From Pseudoxanthomonas japonensis (GTDB taxonomy: Bacteria > Pseudomonadota > Gammaproteobacteria > Xanthomonadales > Xanthomonadaceae), in assembly GCF_010093445.1 (NCBI RefSeq), contig NZ_PDWW01000003.1:173481-237480 (forward strand): a stretch of 64,000 nt of DNA, given 5' to 3'. How positions within the stretch are numbered: the first letter of the stretch is position 1; every line of letters starts with the position of its first letter. A program made the translations under genes and the position numbers. Of this stretch, positions 9,116 through 17,896 are shown in pieces. The notes under the pieces are model-generated. The model did no database searches and had not been told where the DNA came from. It was given only the letters and a program-made list of their open reading frames with translations.

Positions 9116-9291
9116 GTCACGCCTCGCGCCGCGCCGCCAAACGCAGCTTCACCCGCGGGTTGGAACCCGATCCGACACCACCGGCGTGAAGGCGCAGTCG
9201 CTCAATGCCCACCCTGTGACGCTACGACGCAGGCGGAAGGGTGCCATGGCCGCCGCTCAGGTGGGCATGACCCGATCGGGTCGAACCGCTT

Positions 9292-10152
9292 TCACTGGGA
9301 ATTGGCGATCAGCACCCCGACGGCCAGGCCCAATCCCAGCACGCCGATGGCCAAGGCCAGGTAGCCGGCATTGCCGAGAAGCCGCTGCAGCAAGCGTTTC
9401 CTTTCATGCGCTTGCGATGCTTCGAAGCTCGCAAACTCGACAACGCCGCCCGCCGAGGTGTTGTGGAACTCGTAGCGTGCAAGGGAGTTGCCCGTCTTGC
9501 GTGCCAATGCGAACAGGGCGATGCCGATGCCCAGCGGAATCAATGAGAAGCCTCCGAGAACGATGGGCAGCTTTTTCCGGAATTCGCGCCCGCGCCCGGC
9601 GCGTCCGGCCTCATGACGTTCACTCTGGTAGTCGGCGAACCGCTGACGGCTGCCGCCCACGCCGGTCAGGTCCACGAAACGATCCTGATACCCCGGCGGA
9701 AAATACAGTTGGGCCGTCTCCCGCGCCGCTTGCGGACTCGCCTTGAAGTAGTTCTTTTCCCTTGCGAAGCGCTGGCGGCGGCACGTATCGAACAGGTTGT
9801 CCAGGTAGCCGCACTTCTTGCGCCAGTCGGGATAGGCCTGCATTTTTTCGTCGATGGAACGATACGCCCGGCTGTACGCATCGAGCAGCTCTCGCGCAGG
9901 CCCGGATGCCTGGGACACGTTGCCGCTGCTGCTCGCGGTGTGCGCCAGGGCACTGTGCAGCATCATCAGCCGCCCCGCCTGACGCCCGGCTATGTCGTCG
10001 GGTTCGGCGTCCCCGGCGGTTGCCAGAAGGTCCGACTGGACCTGCGCTGCGGAAGGATAGTGCGCCAGGGCAGCAGCATCTTCGTCATTCGCCCATGCCA
10101 GTCCTGCCTGTCCGCCCAGCATGGCGAACATCAACACCGCGCCGATCTTCAT
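9292..10152 (-). CDS. Exported membrane protein of unknown function
   Basis: The 286-residue product has a signal peptide (MKIGAVLMFAMLGGQAGLAWA), then a hydrophilic domain with a cysteine pair about ten residues apart (KKCGYLDNLFDTC). Two C-terminal hydrophobic segments follow (PIVLGGFSLIPLGIGIAL and ALAIGVLGLGLAVGVL) and flank a polar loop of about 50 residues. I do not recognise a family. The ATG at 10152 has AGGGG 5 bases upstream. Base composition is lower in GC than its neighbours (near 58 % in places), which may mean later acquisition. It lies downstream of the kinase gene on the same strand, 148 bases away, so linkage is uncertain. Confidence 0.7.
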   Translation of the reverse strand: MKIGAVLMFAMLGGQAGLAWANDEDAAALAHYPSAAQVQSDLLATAGDAEPDDIAGRQAGRLMMLHSALAHTASSSGNVSQASGPARELLDAYSRAYRSIDEKMQAYPDWRKKCGYLDNLFDTCRRQRFAREKNYFKASPQAARETAQLYFPPGYQDRFVDLTGVGGSRQRFADYQSERHEAGRAGRGREFRKKLPIVLGGFSLIPLGIGIALFALARKTGNSLARYEFHNTSAGGVVEFASFEASQAHERKRLLQRLLGNAGYLALAIGVLGLGLAVGVLIANSQ

Positions 10153-10300
10153 ACGTTCCCCTGGTGAGTGATGCCATTCCGGAAATGTCCGGCTTCTGCG
10201 AGTCCGCATCGCCGGGCAGTGGATTCAAGGCGGGCGCCCCAACCTGTTTTCCGACCGAGGCGGCCATACATTCACGGATGAAAGGCCGCCGAATACCGGT

Positions 10301-13045
10301 TCAGTTCCCGGCGGCTCCCGTGCCGCCCAACAGACGCCGCCACGCGACCATCTCGTCTTCTTCGGACGTACCCAACTCGCCCAGCGCCGCCACCGCCGCG
10401 ATCAGCAGCGGACGACCTTCCTGGGTGCGCCCGGACTGCATCAGGATCTGGCCCCGCAGCGCCTGCAGCCGGTGTTCCCAGCCGGGCGTGGAGTCGCCCG
10501 CGGTCAGCGCCGGGACGCTGAGGCCATCGACCATCTCGAGCGCATCGTCATACCGGCCTTCGGTGGCGAGGTGGCCGGCGAGCGCATAGCGGAAGCTGTG
10601 TGCGGCGACGTTGTCCTGGCCGAAATGCCGGCGCAGGCCGCCTTCCGCCTGGCGCAGGTAATCCAGGCCGGCCTGGCGGTCGCCGCAGGCGTACTCCTTG
10701 AACCCCAGGTTGCCGGTTTCGATCAGTGTCGCCTGGCGTTCTTCGCCGTAACGCTTCGCCATGCGTTCGCGCACCGTGCGCGCGATCGGCAGCGCCTTCG
10801 GGCAATCATCGGCGTAGTCGTGGATGCTGGCCACCAGCGACAGCTGCACCAGCGTGGTGTAGTCGTCAGGCCCCAGGATACGCTCGGTGGTGGCGGCCGC
10901 GGTCTGCGCGATGGGCAGCGCTTCGGCGTAGCGGCCCATGTTGCGAAGCGCTCGCGCCAGCATCACGCGGTAGCCGGCGACGGTGGACTCGCCGATGCGC
11001 TTTGCGTCCAGCAAGGGATCGGCCAGTACCTGCTGCAACAGCGGCACCGCTTCCTCGGCCTTGCCGGAACGGAGCAGGGCGTCGGCGATGTTGGAACGGA
11101 TCAGTGCGGCCATCGAGGCGTCGTCGGGACGCAGGGCGCGCTGCAACGCATCCGCGCGGCGGTGCGCGACGAGCGAAGGTTCGATCTCCAGTTGCTGGAA
11201 GTGGAACTGGCCGCGTGCGATGGCAGCGTACAGCGCGACGACGTTCCGGCCTTCCAGTCGCGTGCGGCCGGCAAGGCGGTCGGCTTCGCGGAGCTGGCGC
11301 TCGGCCTCGGTGAACGATTCGCGCGTGCCGGCATAGGCCAGCGTGCGCACCAGTCCGTAGCGGGTGACCAGGGTCTGTTCGTCATCCACACCGAAGGCGC
11401 GGCCGTAGTCCTGCACCGCCTGCCGCAGGTGGCTGGCGGCGCGCTCGCGATCGCCGAGCGTGCGCCAGGCATCGCCCAGTGCCGCATGGATGCCGCCGCG
11501 TACCGCCGGGTCCTGGCTGAAGCGGGCGGCCAGCGGCGCACCTGCCTGTTCGAGCATCTGCCGCACGGTCGGGTCGCGCTCGAAGCCGGCGCCGCCCGGG
11601 CTCAGCGCGCCGATCAGATCGTCGCTGAGGAAGCGCGTCACCGCTTCCGCGCGCGCGGCCTGCATCGCGGCGCTCTGGCGCTGCTGTTCACTGCGGTACC
11701 AGAACAGTGAGCTTGCCAGCAGGCCTGCGCTGAGCAGCGCGAAGCTGGCGATGATCCACGGGCGACGCGCACGCGTGCGTTCCAGGGCGCGCTGCGCATG
11801 CTGGGCATGGCGTGCCGCCGCCTGCTGTTCGTCGTCGCGTGCGCGTCGCTGCGGCAACGAGGACAGGCGGTCGATCAGGTCCGCCACGCTGCCGAGGCGT
11901 CGCGCGGGATCGCCGTCGGTGGCGCGGCCGATATCCTCGACCAGCAGCGGGTCGTCGATATCGCGCTCCCAGCCCGGCGCCATCGGACGACGCAGGTCGC
12001 CCACCAGCCACTGGTACAGCAGCACGCCGAGCGCATAGACGTCGCTGCGCACGGTGGCCGGCTGGCCAGCGACCAGCTCCGGTGCCAGATAAAGCGGCGT
12101 GCCCGAACTATCGCTGCCGGCGGTGGTGACCGTCATGCCCATGCCGGTGATGCCGAGTTCGGCCAGCCGCTCCGGTTGCAGCAGGCGGCTGTTGCCGAAG
12201 TCGGTGAGGCAGGGCTGCCAGCGTTCGTCCTGGCGGGCGCGCACCAGCACGTTGTCCGGCTTGATGTCCTTGTGCAGCACGCCCACGCCGTGCGCGGCAT
12301 CGACTGCCGCGGCGACCTGCAGGAAGAACGCCAGCTTGCGCGCGCGGTCCCAACCGAGCGCGCCATGCCCCGCGGCCCAGTCGGGCAGTGCCTGTCCGCC
12401 GTACTCGCACTCCAGGAAGTACGGCTCGGTCTCGAAGTTCCAGTCCAGCACGCGAACGAAATCGTCGCGCTCGCCCAGCGTGTCGCGCAGCACGCGCATC
12501 AGCGTGGCTTCGCGCTTGATGGCGGCCAGGCGCTCGCCGCCCACGCTGAACTTGAACACGCGCGCATCGCGGCTGCGCGGTTGGCGCGCCAGCCAGACTT
12601 CGCTGCCCAGGGTGCGGCCGAGCGGGCGCTCGAGCAGGAAGTGTTCGCGACCGGGCACCGGCTGGCCGGCAGCGAAGCTCAGTGCAGTGCCCAGCCGCTG
12701 GCCCTGCGCGACGCGCTCGACGGGACCGTCCAGGCGGTAGCCCACGCGCGGGACGGTAGCGATGCGGTCCTCGCCGGCCGCGTCGAGCGCCTTGCGCAGT
12801 TTGCCGATGGCGGTCGCCAGTACGTGGTCGACGGTGATGCGGCCGGTCCAGACCTGGTCGAACAGTTCCTCCTTGGTCACCACCTCGCCGACATGGCGCA
12901 GCAGCACCGACAGCACCTGCAGCGGCTTGTGCTCGATGTCGACCGCCAGGCCGGCGACGCGCAGTTCATGACGGGCCTCGTCGAACTCGACGGTGCCGAA
13001 GCGCCATCGGTAGAGCCGGGCATCGGGGGGCGGGGAGGGGGGCAT
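10301..13045 (-). CDS. Winged-helix DNA-binding domain fused to membrane Ser/Thr kinase with TPR-like C-terminus
   Basis: The 914-residue protein joins four parts. Residues 1-105 form an OmpR/PhoB-type winged helix (KPLQVLSVLLRHVGEVVTKEE ending in PRVGYRLDG). Residues about 137-390 form a eukaryote-like protein kinase with K165 in VFKF, the catalytic loop HKDIKPDN (D260), DFG at 282-284 and APEL. The glycine loop is degenerate (GRTLGSEV). A transmembrane helix spans 430-450, and the last 460 residues are helical repeats like TPRs. No receiver domain is present, so the DNA-binding part would be controlled in cis, by phosphorylation or by TPR-bound partners. The kinase and winged helix would be cytoplasmic and the repeats periplasmic. 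The start at 13045 is the first ATG of the conserved part; ribosome sites are weak. It diverges from an envelope gene cluster. Confidence 0.88.
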   Translation of the reverse strand: MPPSPPPDARLYRWRFGTVEFDEARHELRVAGLAVDIEHKPLQVLSVLLRHVGEVVTKEELFDQVWTGRITVDHVLATAIGKLRKALDAAGEDRIATVPRVGYRLDGPVERVAQGQRLGTALSFAAGQPVPGREHFLLERPLGRTLGSEVWLARQPRSRDARVFKFSVGGERLAAIKREATLMRVLRDTLGERDDFVRVLDWNFETEPYFLECEYGGQALPDWAAGHGALGWDRARKLAFFLQVAAAVDAAHGVGVLHKDIKPDNVLVRARQDERWQPCLTDFGNSRLLQPERLAELGITGMGMTVTTAGSDSSGTPLYLAPELVAGQPATVRSDVYALGVLLYQWLVGDLRRPMAPGWERDIDDPLLVEDIGRATDGDPARRLGSVADLIDRLSSLPQRRARDDEQQAAARHAQHAQRALERTRARRPWIIASFALLSAGLLASSLFWYRSEQQRQSAAMQAARAEAVTRFLSDDLIGALSPGGAGFERDPTVRQMLEQAGAPLAARFSQDPAVRGGIHAALGDAWRTLGDRERAASHLRQAVQDYGRAFGVDDEQTLVTRYGLVRTLAYAGTRESFTEAERQLREADRLAGRTRLEGRNVVALYAAIARGQFHFQQLEIEPSLVAHRRADALQRALRPDDASMAALIRSNIADALLRSGKAEEAVPLLQQVLADPLLDAKRIGESTVAGYRVMLARALRNMGRYAEALPIAQTAAATTERILGPDDYTTLVQLSLVASIHDYADDCPKALPIARTVRERMAKRYGEERQATLIETGNLGFKEYACGDRQAGLDYLRQAEGGLRRHFGQDNVAAHSFRYALAGHLATEGRYDDALEMVDGLSVPALTAGDSTPGWEHRLQALRGQILMQSGRTQEGRPLLIAAVAALGELGTSEEDEMVAWRRLLGGTGAAGN

Positions 13046-13107
13046 GCGACCGATGATAACGCCGGTTACGGCGCCCATTGCGGGGCGGGAAACCCCGTCG
13101 CGGCGCG

Positions 13108-13125
13108 CTTGAAGGTTTCTTGAAG
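13108..13125 (+). promoter_or_regulatory. PhoB-style tandem direct repeat, candidate operator
   Basis: Two perfect copies of CTTGAAG (13108-13114 and 13119-13125) are separated by GTTT, giving an 11-base period. PhoB/OmpR-family winged helices bind exactly this layout, 7 bases plus 4 spacer plus 7 bases. The site lies in the 170-base spacer between the winged-helix kinase gene and the divergent OmpA-like gene, so the kinase fusion is the natural candidate ligand. No second site or matching -35/-10 pair was seen with confidence. Confidence 0.45.
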
Positions 13126-13215
13126 TCCGCATGAGGACGCCTGCGGCGACCTCCCGGCAGTCTCGTTCCCAAGCCCCGGCCACGCGCCGGTCGGGGCATC
13201 CAGCGAGGCCGGGTA

Positions 13216-14106
13216 ATGCGGACAGGAAACAGCAGTCGAGGGGGGTGGAGCCGGCTTGCCCTGTCGCTGGCGTGGCTGGGGGCCGTCGCAATGGCGCCGG
13301 CCGCGGCCCAGTCCACGTCCGACCCGCGCAGCGTGGTGGGGCCCTGGGTGGGCACCTATGTCTGTGCGCAGGGCCTGACCGGCCTGACCCTCAGCATCGC
13401 CGAGGCCACGCCCACGCAGGCACGCGCGCTGTTCCATTTCTATGCGGACCCGCGCAACCCGCGGGTGCCGACCGGCTGCTTCACCATGACCGGCCAGTAC
13501 GACCCGGCATCCGGCCGGCTTCAACTCAAGGGCGGTGACTGGCTGCTCAAGCCCGGCGGGTACCGGGTGGTGCACTTCGATGGCCACGTCGATGCCGAAG
13601 GCCGGCGGTTCACCGGCAAGGTCAGCGGTGCGCCCGCGTGCAAGCAGTTCGACCTGGCCCGTGGTCCCTCGCCGGCAATGCCGCCGGCCACCTGCGCGAT
13701 CGCCATGCCGGTGGCGCAGGCCGACCTGCAGGATGCCGGTCGCCTCGGCGACGCGCTGGCGAACGCGGGCCGTGTCGACCTGAACATCCTGTTCGACTTC
13801 GCGCAGGCGACGATCCGCCCCGACAGCGTGCCGCAGCTCGACGAACTGGGTCGAACCCTGCTGACGCCCGCACTGTCCGCGCGCCGCATCGGCATCCACG
13901 GCCATACCGACGCCGTCGGCAATGCGGACGCCAACCTGCAGCTGTCGCGCCAGCGCGCGGCCGCCGTCGCCGCCTACCTGCAGCGTGCATTCGGCATCGC
14001 ATCGCAACGCCTCGATGTACAGGGCTTCGGCAAGACACGCCTCAAGCAGCCAGGCAATCCCGGGGCGGAAGCCAACCGCCGGGTCGAGATCGTGCTGCTG
14101 GAGTGA
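13216..14106 (+). CDS. OmpA-family peptidoglycan-binding envelope protein
   Basis: The 296-residue protein has a signal peptide with cleavage near AAA-Q (about residue 31), a unique N-terminal domain of about 150 residues, and a C-terminal OmpA/MotB domain. The last begins at VDLNILFDFAQATIRPDS and carries GHTDAVGNADANLQLSRQRA and the closing NRRVEIVL. The OmpA domain binds diaminopimelate in peptidoglycan. No beta-barrel is visible, so the N-terminal part probably sits in the periplasm. GAGG is 7 bases before the ATG. It is the first gene of a six-gene plus-strand run ending at 17733. Confidence 0.9.
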   Translation: MRTGNSSRGGWSRLALSLAWLGAVAMAPAAAQSTSDPRSVVGPWVGTYVCAQGLTGLTLSIAEATPTQARALFHFYADPRNPRVPTGCFTMTGQYDPASGRLQLKGGDWLLKPGGYRVVHFDGHVDAEGRRFTGKVSGAPACKQFDLARGPSPAMPPATCAIAMPVAQADLQDAGRLGDALANAGRVDLNILFDFAQATIRPDSVPQLDELGRTLLTPALSARRIGIHGHTDAVGNADANLQLSRQRAAAVAAYLQRAFGIASQRLDVQGFGKTRLKQPGNPGAEANRRVEIVLLE

Positions 14107-14157
14107 ACCGTTCGGTCCACGCAACCCCCGCCACCCATCCCAGAGAAGGAAACCCCG

Positions 14158-15108
14158 ATGACGAAGACCTTGCCCTTGCTGGCCCTGTCCGTCCTGCTGC
14201 TGTCCGCGTGCGGCGGCAGCGACACCGACCTGGCGGACGGCCAGGAGGAGATGGGCGTGCCGGTCGACGAACTGGAGGAAGCGGCCGCCGCCGCGCCCGA
14301 CGGCACCGCGCCACTGCGTTGTCCGCCGAAAGTCCGCAAGAGCCTGGTGGGCCCGGACATCACCGGCCTGCGGCCGGGCATGACGCGGGAAGAAGCGCTG
14401 TCCACCGTGCGATGCAATCTGGGTGAGGACGCCGTCGTGACCGAGGAGAAGCGCTGGCTGGATCGCCTGGACACCTATGGCGTGGAACTCGGCACGCAGT
14501 TCTTCACCGTCGAAAGGGGCAGTTACCGGCCCTGCAACTTCGCGCGCGAGTGGCAGGAGTGCCGTGGCAAGTTCAAGTGGGAACACACCGACGAGATCGT
14601 CAGCGTCGCCACGCCGGGCGTGCCCGGCAAGGAGACGGCGGTGGCCATCTGGCGCACGCAGAAGTTCCGCGACGGCCAGATGCCGTCGGTGGACGCCACG
14701 CTGGACGCGTTGACCGGCAAGTACGGCCAGCCACAGGTACGGGAGAGCGACGATTCGCCGCGCGGCTACTCGGCCGGCACGCGCGATCTGCAGTGGATCT
14801 ACGACCGCGCCGGCAATCCGCTGTCCGAAGCCAATCCGCTGTTCAACCAGTGCCGCAACGGGGTCTATGCGGCCAGCGACAACACCAGTGCGCGCTGGAC
14901 CCAGGGGTGCGGCCTGAACATCAGTGCGCGGGTCGTGCTCAGCGGCAAGAACCCCGGCCTGGTGATGGAGTTCCATACCGCGATGATCCAGCAGAGCGAC
15001 ACCTACGCGCTGGTGGAGGGGATGGGCGCGGAACTGCAGCGGATCGGCCAGGCGCGTCGCGACGCGGAGGTCAAGGAGGCCGGCGATGCCAACGACGTCA
15101 GCCTCTGA
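14158..15108 (+). CDS. Lipoprotein of unknown function
   Basis: The 316-residue product starts with a lipoprotein signal (LLALSVLLLSAC, lipid cysteine at residue 19). The mature region is acidic at its start (DTDLADGQEEMG) and has several cysteines (RCPPK, VRCNLG, RPCNFA, WQECRG, NQCRNG, QGCGLN), suggesting internal disulfides. One stretch (GPDITGLRPGMTREEA) resembles short periplasmic stabilising domains, but no family is certain. A good ribosome site (AAGGA) lies 7 bases upstream. The next gene starts inside this one, overlapping 23 bases in another frame, so the two are coupled. Confidence 0.8.
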   Translation: MTKTLPLLALSVLLLSACGGSDTDLADGQEEMGVPVDELEEAAAAAPDGTAPLRCPPKVRKSLVGPDITGLRPGMTREEALSTVRCNLGEDAVVTEEKRWLDRLDTYGVELGTQFFTVERGSYRPCNFAREWQECRGKFKWEHTDEIVSVATPGVPGKETAVAIWRTQKFRDGQMPSVDATLDALTGKYGQPQVRESDDSPRGYSAGTRDLQWIYDRAGNPLSEANPLFNQCRNGVYAASDNTSARWTQGCGLNISARVVLSGKNPGLVMEFHTAMIQQSDTYALVEGMGAELQRIGQARRDAEVKEAGDANDVSL

Positions 15109-15907
15109 TCGCCGCGCGCGCGGCGCCGCATACTTCGCCTTGGCGCTCGCCACGCTGCTTTCCGCCTGCGGCGATCGCCAGGAGGCGTCGTCTGCCGCAC
15201 CGGGCGAGGCAGGCGGATCGCCCGCGCCAGAGGCGCCTTCCGCTGCACTGGCGACGGCCGCAGGCTCGGCCACGCCATCCGCTTCGCCCTCCGCAACGCC
15301 ACCTTCCACGTTCGGCGAGCGCCAACTCGATCATCCGGACGATCTGCAGATGCTGATGCTAGCCTATCGCCTGGAAGGGCGCGAGCCGCCGATCGCCACC
15401 TGGGCGGGCCAGCAGTCGCGCGTGGCCTATGCCGACGAGTTCCAGCGCCCCGCGCTGTTGCAGGACGAACAGGGACGTCTCCAGGCGATCTACGACGGCA
15501 CCGCCGAGGTGGGACGTCTGCGCATGAACGTCCGGGCCCACTTCGGCGAGTACGACAGCGCACGTGGCGGCTATTACCTGGACGCCTTCATGCCGGGCAG
15601 CGTGTTCCATTTCACTGCGCAGCCGTCGCCGTCCGAACGCGCGCAGCGGATCAGCCTGCAGGTCGACAATCCGGAAGAACTCAATTTCTGGCCGCTCGAC
15701 GCCGCCGCCGCACAGGACGTGCTGACCCGGAACGGCGGGCTGCGCGACGTCGTGCTGGACAGCCGCCTGCGCATCACCGGGATCAACCGCCGCAGCGAGG
15801 GGCCGGTGATTACCGCGCGCCTGGAAGGTTACGCGATCGGCAACGACCGCTACGGACGTCCCGTGTCGCTGGGCGAGCGGCGGTTCTCGCCGGCGGGAGG
15901 CCCATGA
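15086..15907 (+). CDS. Lipoprotein of unknown function
   Basis: The 273-residue protein has a basic n-region, a hydrophobic stretch and a lipobox (ATLLSAC, cysteine near residue 28), then a low-complexity Ala/Pro/Ser linker of about 50 residues, as in lipoproteins that reach across the periplasm. The folded region begins near FGERQLDHPDDL. No recognised domain. The start lies inside the preceding lipoprotein gene with AAGGAG 7 bases upstream. The stop is 1 base from the next ATG. The tight packing argues for one transcript and probably one complex or process. Confidence 0.78.
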   Translation: MPTTSASDRRARGAAYFALALATLLSACGDRQEASSAAPGEAGGSPAPEAPSAALATAAGSATPSASPSATPPSTFGERQLDHPDDLQMLMLAYRLEGREPPIATWAGQQSRVAYADEFQRPALLQDEQGRLQAIYDGTAEVGRLRMNVRAHFGEYDSARGGYYLDAFMPGSVFHFTAQPSPSERAQRISLQVDNPEELNFWPLDAAAAQDVLTRNGGLRDVVLDSRLRITGINRRSEGPVITARLEGYAIGNDRYGRPVSLGERRFSPAGGP

Positions 15908-15908
15908 C

Positions 15909-16214
15909 ATGACGATCCTGCGGACAGGAGGGCTGGCGTGCCTGGTACTGCTGTTGGCTGCCTGTGGCAGCGGCATGCAGGGCACCTACGAAGATGCGAT
16001 GGGCCTGAGCCGGTTGCGGTTCGATCGCGATGGGTCGGTGGTCCAGACCGCGGCGCTGGGCGGCGTCGAAGTGCGATTGCGCTACGAGGTGGAAGACGAC
16101 CGCGTGCGGCTGTCGCATCCCGACATCGACGGCGCGGCGCTGGTGCTCACGCGTGTGGACGAGAACACGCTCTCCGGCCCCATGGGGGTCACCTACCGGC
16201 GGGTGGCGGACTGA
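15909..16214 (+). CDS. Small lipoprotein
   Basis: The 101-residue lipoprotein has signal LACLVLLLAAC with the lipid cysteine near residue 19. The mature part is about 80 residues, beta-rich in appearance, with GTYEDAMGLSRLRFDRDGSV and repeated valine strands. It resembles small lipocalin-like stability lipoproteins in size but cannot be assigned. GGGAGG stands 8 bases before the ATG. It is the fourth gene in the run. Confidence 0.75.
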   Translation: MTILRTGGLACLVLLLAACGSGMQGTYEDAMGLSRLRFDRDGSVVQTAALGGVEVRLRYEVEDDRVRLSHPDIDGAALVLTRVDENTLSGPMGVTYRRVAD

Positions 16215-16255
16215 GCGCCACACGACCGATCACGACTTCAACAGGAGAAACCGCA

Positions 16256-16528
16256 ATGAGGGACTGGCTGTATTTCGATGCGATGGTGACGCCGAAGATC
16301 ATCACCTTCATCTACTGGATCCTGCTGGCAGGCGCGGCCCTGTCTGGCCTGGTCCTGATGGTGAAGGGCTTCGGGATGATGCGCTATTCGGGCTTCGCCG
16401 GCTTCGGCATGGTGGTGGCGGCGCCGATCCTGGCCACGCTGTCCGCGCTGCTGGCACGCATCTACTGCGAAATCATGATCGTGCTGTTCAAGATCAACGA
16501 AGCGCTGCAGGACATCCGCAGGAAATAG
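16256..16528 (+). CDS. DUF4282 membrane protein
   Basis: The 90-residue protein matches DUF4282: an N-terminal MRDWLYFDAMVTPKII, two membrane helices (about 13-37 and 47-68) separated by a short GMMRYSGFAG loop, and a conserved EIMIVLFKINEALQDIR tail at the cytoplasmic face. Function of the family is unknown. AGGAG is 7 bases before the ATG. It sits among lipoprotein genes and may be the inner-membrane component of whatever they form. Confidence 0.85.
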   Translation: MRDWLYFDAMVTPKIITFIYWILLAGAALSGLVLMVKGFGMMRYSGFAGFGMVVAAPILATLSALLARIYCEIMIVLFKINEALQDIRRK

Positions 16529-16623
16529 GCCACGCGATGCCAGCGCACCTTCCGTCGCACGCATCGCCGTCGCCCTGGGGGCGTCGGCGGCCGTGCGCGC
16601 CATTCCACGACAGGGGATCAGAC

Positions 16624-17733
16624 ATGGCGACACATCCTTCCGTACCTGGAGACAGGGTTGAACATGCCGGCGGGCCGGGCGCGGTGCTCGGCATCCTTAT
16701 GGCGATGATGATGACGGTGGCCGCCTTGCTGCCGCTGCGCAGCGGCGCCGTGGACCGCGGCAAGCAGGTGATGGTCTCCCAATCGGAACCTGCTGCCCGA
16801 CTGCTGGATACGGTGGAGAACGCGATCTGGGCCGCGGATGGCCAGGCGGCGGACAAGCCGGTCTATGTGCTGTACAGCACCGAGTGCGCCTGGAGCAAAC
16901 GGCTCTACGACGACACGCGCGGCCTCGCCGGCAAGGTCCAGCTGCGATGGATACCGGTCGCGGGCGGTACGGCGGGCAGCGTCGTGGCGGCGCGCGATGC
17001 GGCCAGCATCGCAGGGGCCTTCGGTGGCCGCGGCCCCCGCGTGGTTGACGTGGCTGCCGCGCAGCGCGGCCTCGCCTACAACCAGGGCGTCATGGACAGC
17101 ATCAACTACCAGATGCGGCCCTACGACCGTTCCTCGACGTTCGCCTTCCCGACGCTGGTCTACCGCACCAGCAAGGGAGTGAAGCTGGTCGCCGGCAACC
17201 CGCGCAATCTCGCTGCGTTGCCCGGGGAGGTGCTGCCGCAGCCCGCGACGATGCCGACGCCGTCGGGCGTCGCGCTTTCGTCGCACCCCCTGTCCCTGGT
17301 GAACAGCCGCAACCTGCCCAAATGGAGCCATCGCCAGGCGCGCCCCGTGGTCTTCCACGCCGCGCCGTCGCCGCAGGCGCCGCCGATCGACGACCTGGAC
17401 AAGGACCTGCTCGTGCCGGTCAGCGGCATCGTGGGCACGACGGGCTGGATCGAAGTGGCGCCCTGGGGGCCGGGCAAGCGCAAGGCCTATGTGCACGATC
17501 CCGTCATGGCGCGCATGGCGACGCTCGAGTTCCGCGTCCGGCCGCAGGGCGGCCAATGGCAGGCGCGGGACACGGTACAGGTGCGCGAGTTCCCCGACGC
17601 CGAAGCCCCCGTGCTGGAAACCCTGGGACCGGGCGAACGCTATCAGCGACGCGGTGTGGTCGAGCGTGGCGGTGATGTCTGGGAACAGATCGTGCTGTAT
17701 GCCGATGGCACGCCGGGCTACGTGAGGCGCTGA
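16624..17733 (+). CDS. Membrane-anchored thioredoxin-fold protein with SH3-type C-terminus
   Basis: The 369-residue protein has an N-terminal anchor (about 18-39), then a thioredoxin-like segment (PVYVLYSTECAWSKRLYDDT) with CxxS (C88-S91) where oxidoreductases have CxxC. The DsbC/DsbG-like body includes a cis-Pro-like FAFPTLVYR. The last 60 residues resemble a bacterial SH3 domain (VQVREFPDAEAPVLETLG and a closing GTPGYVRR), a peptidoglycan or protein ligand module. With one active-site cysteine it may act as a monothiol or isomerase-like protein, or only as a binding fold. The start was chosen for AGGGG upstream and the hydrophobic N-terminus. It is the last gene of the cluster. Confidence 0.75.
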   Translation: MATHPSVPGDRVEHAGGPGAVLGILMAMMMTVAALLPLRSGAVDRGKQVMVSQSEPAARLLDTVENAIWAADGQAADKPVYVLYSTECAWSKRLYDDTRGLAGKVQLRWIPVAGGTAGSVVAARDAASIAGAFGGRGPRVVDVAAAQRGLAYNQGVMDSINYQMRPYDRSSTFAFPTLVYRTSKGVKLVAGNPRNLAALPGEVLPQPATMPTPSGVALSSHPLSLVNSRNLPKWSHRQARPVVFHAAPSPQAPPIDDLDKDLLVPVSGIVGTTGWIEVAPWGPGKRKAYVHDPVMARMATLEFRVRPQGGQWQARDTVQVREFPDAEAPVLETLGPGERYQRRGVVERGGDVWEQIVLYADGTPGYVRR

Positions 17734-17896
17734 CAGGCCGGCGCGTCCTGGCGCAGTGCGGCATTCATGCAGGTATCGGAGGCGGTAGCTGCGCGCAGGC
17801 GCGCGATACGTAACCGGGTTCACGGAAACGGACCGGCCGTCGGAAACCGGTGCGCCTTGTCACACGCGCGGCACGAACGCGGCTTAGGCTCGCTGC

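Noticed and set aside
9269..9282. Perfect 14-base palindrome GACCCGATCGGGTC
   Set aside because: It lies between convergent genes with no U-tract and no regulator nearby. It could be a weak terminator stem or chance.
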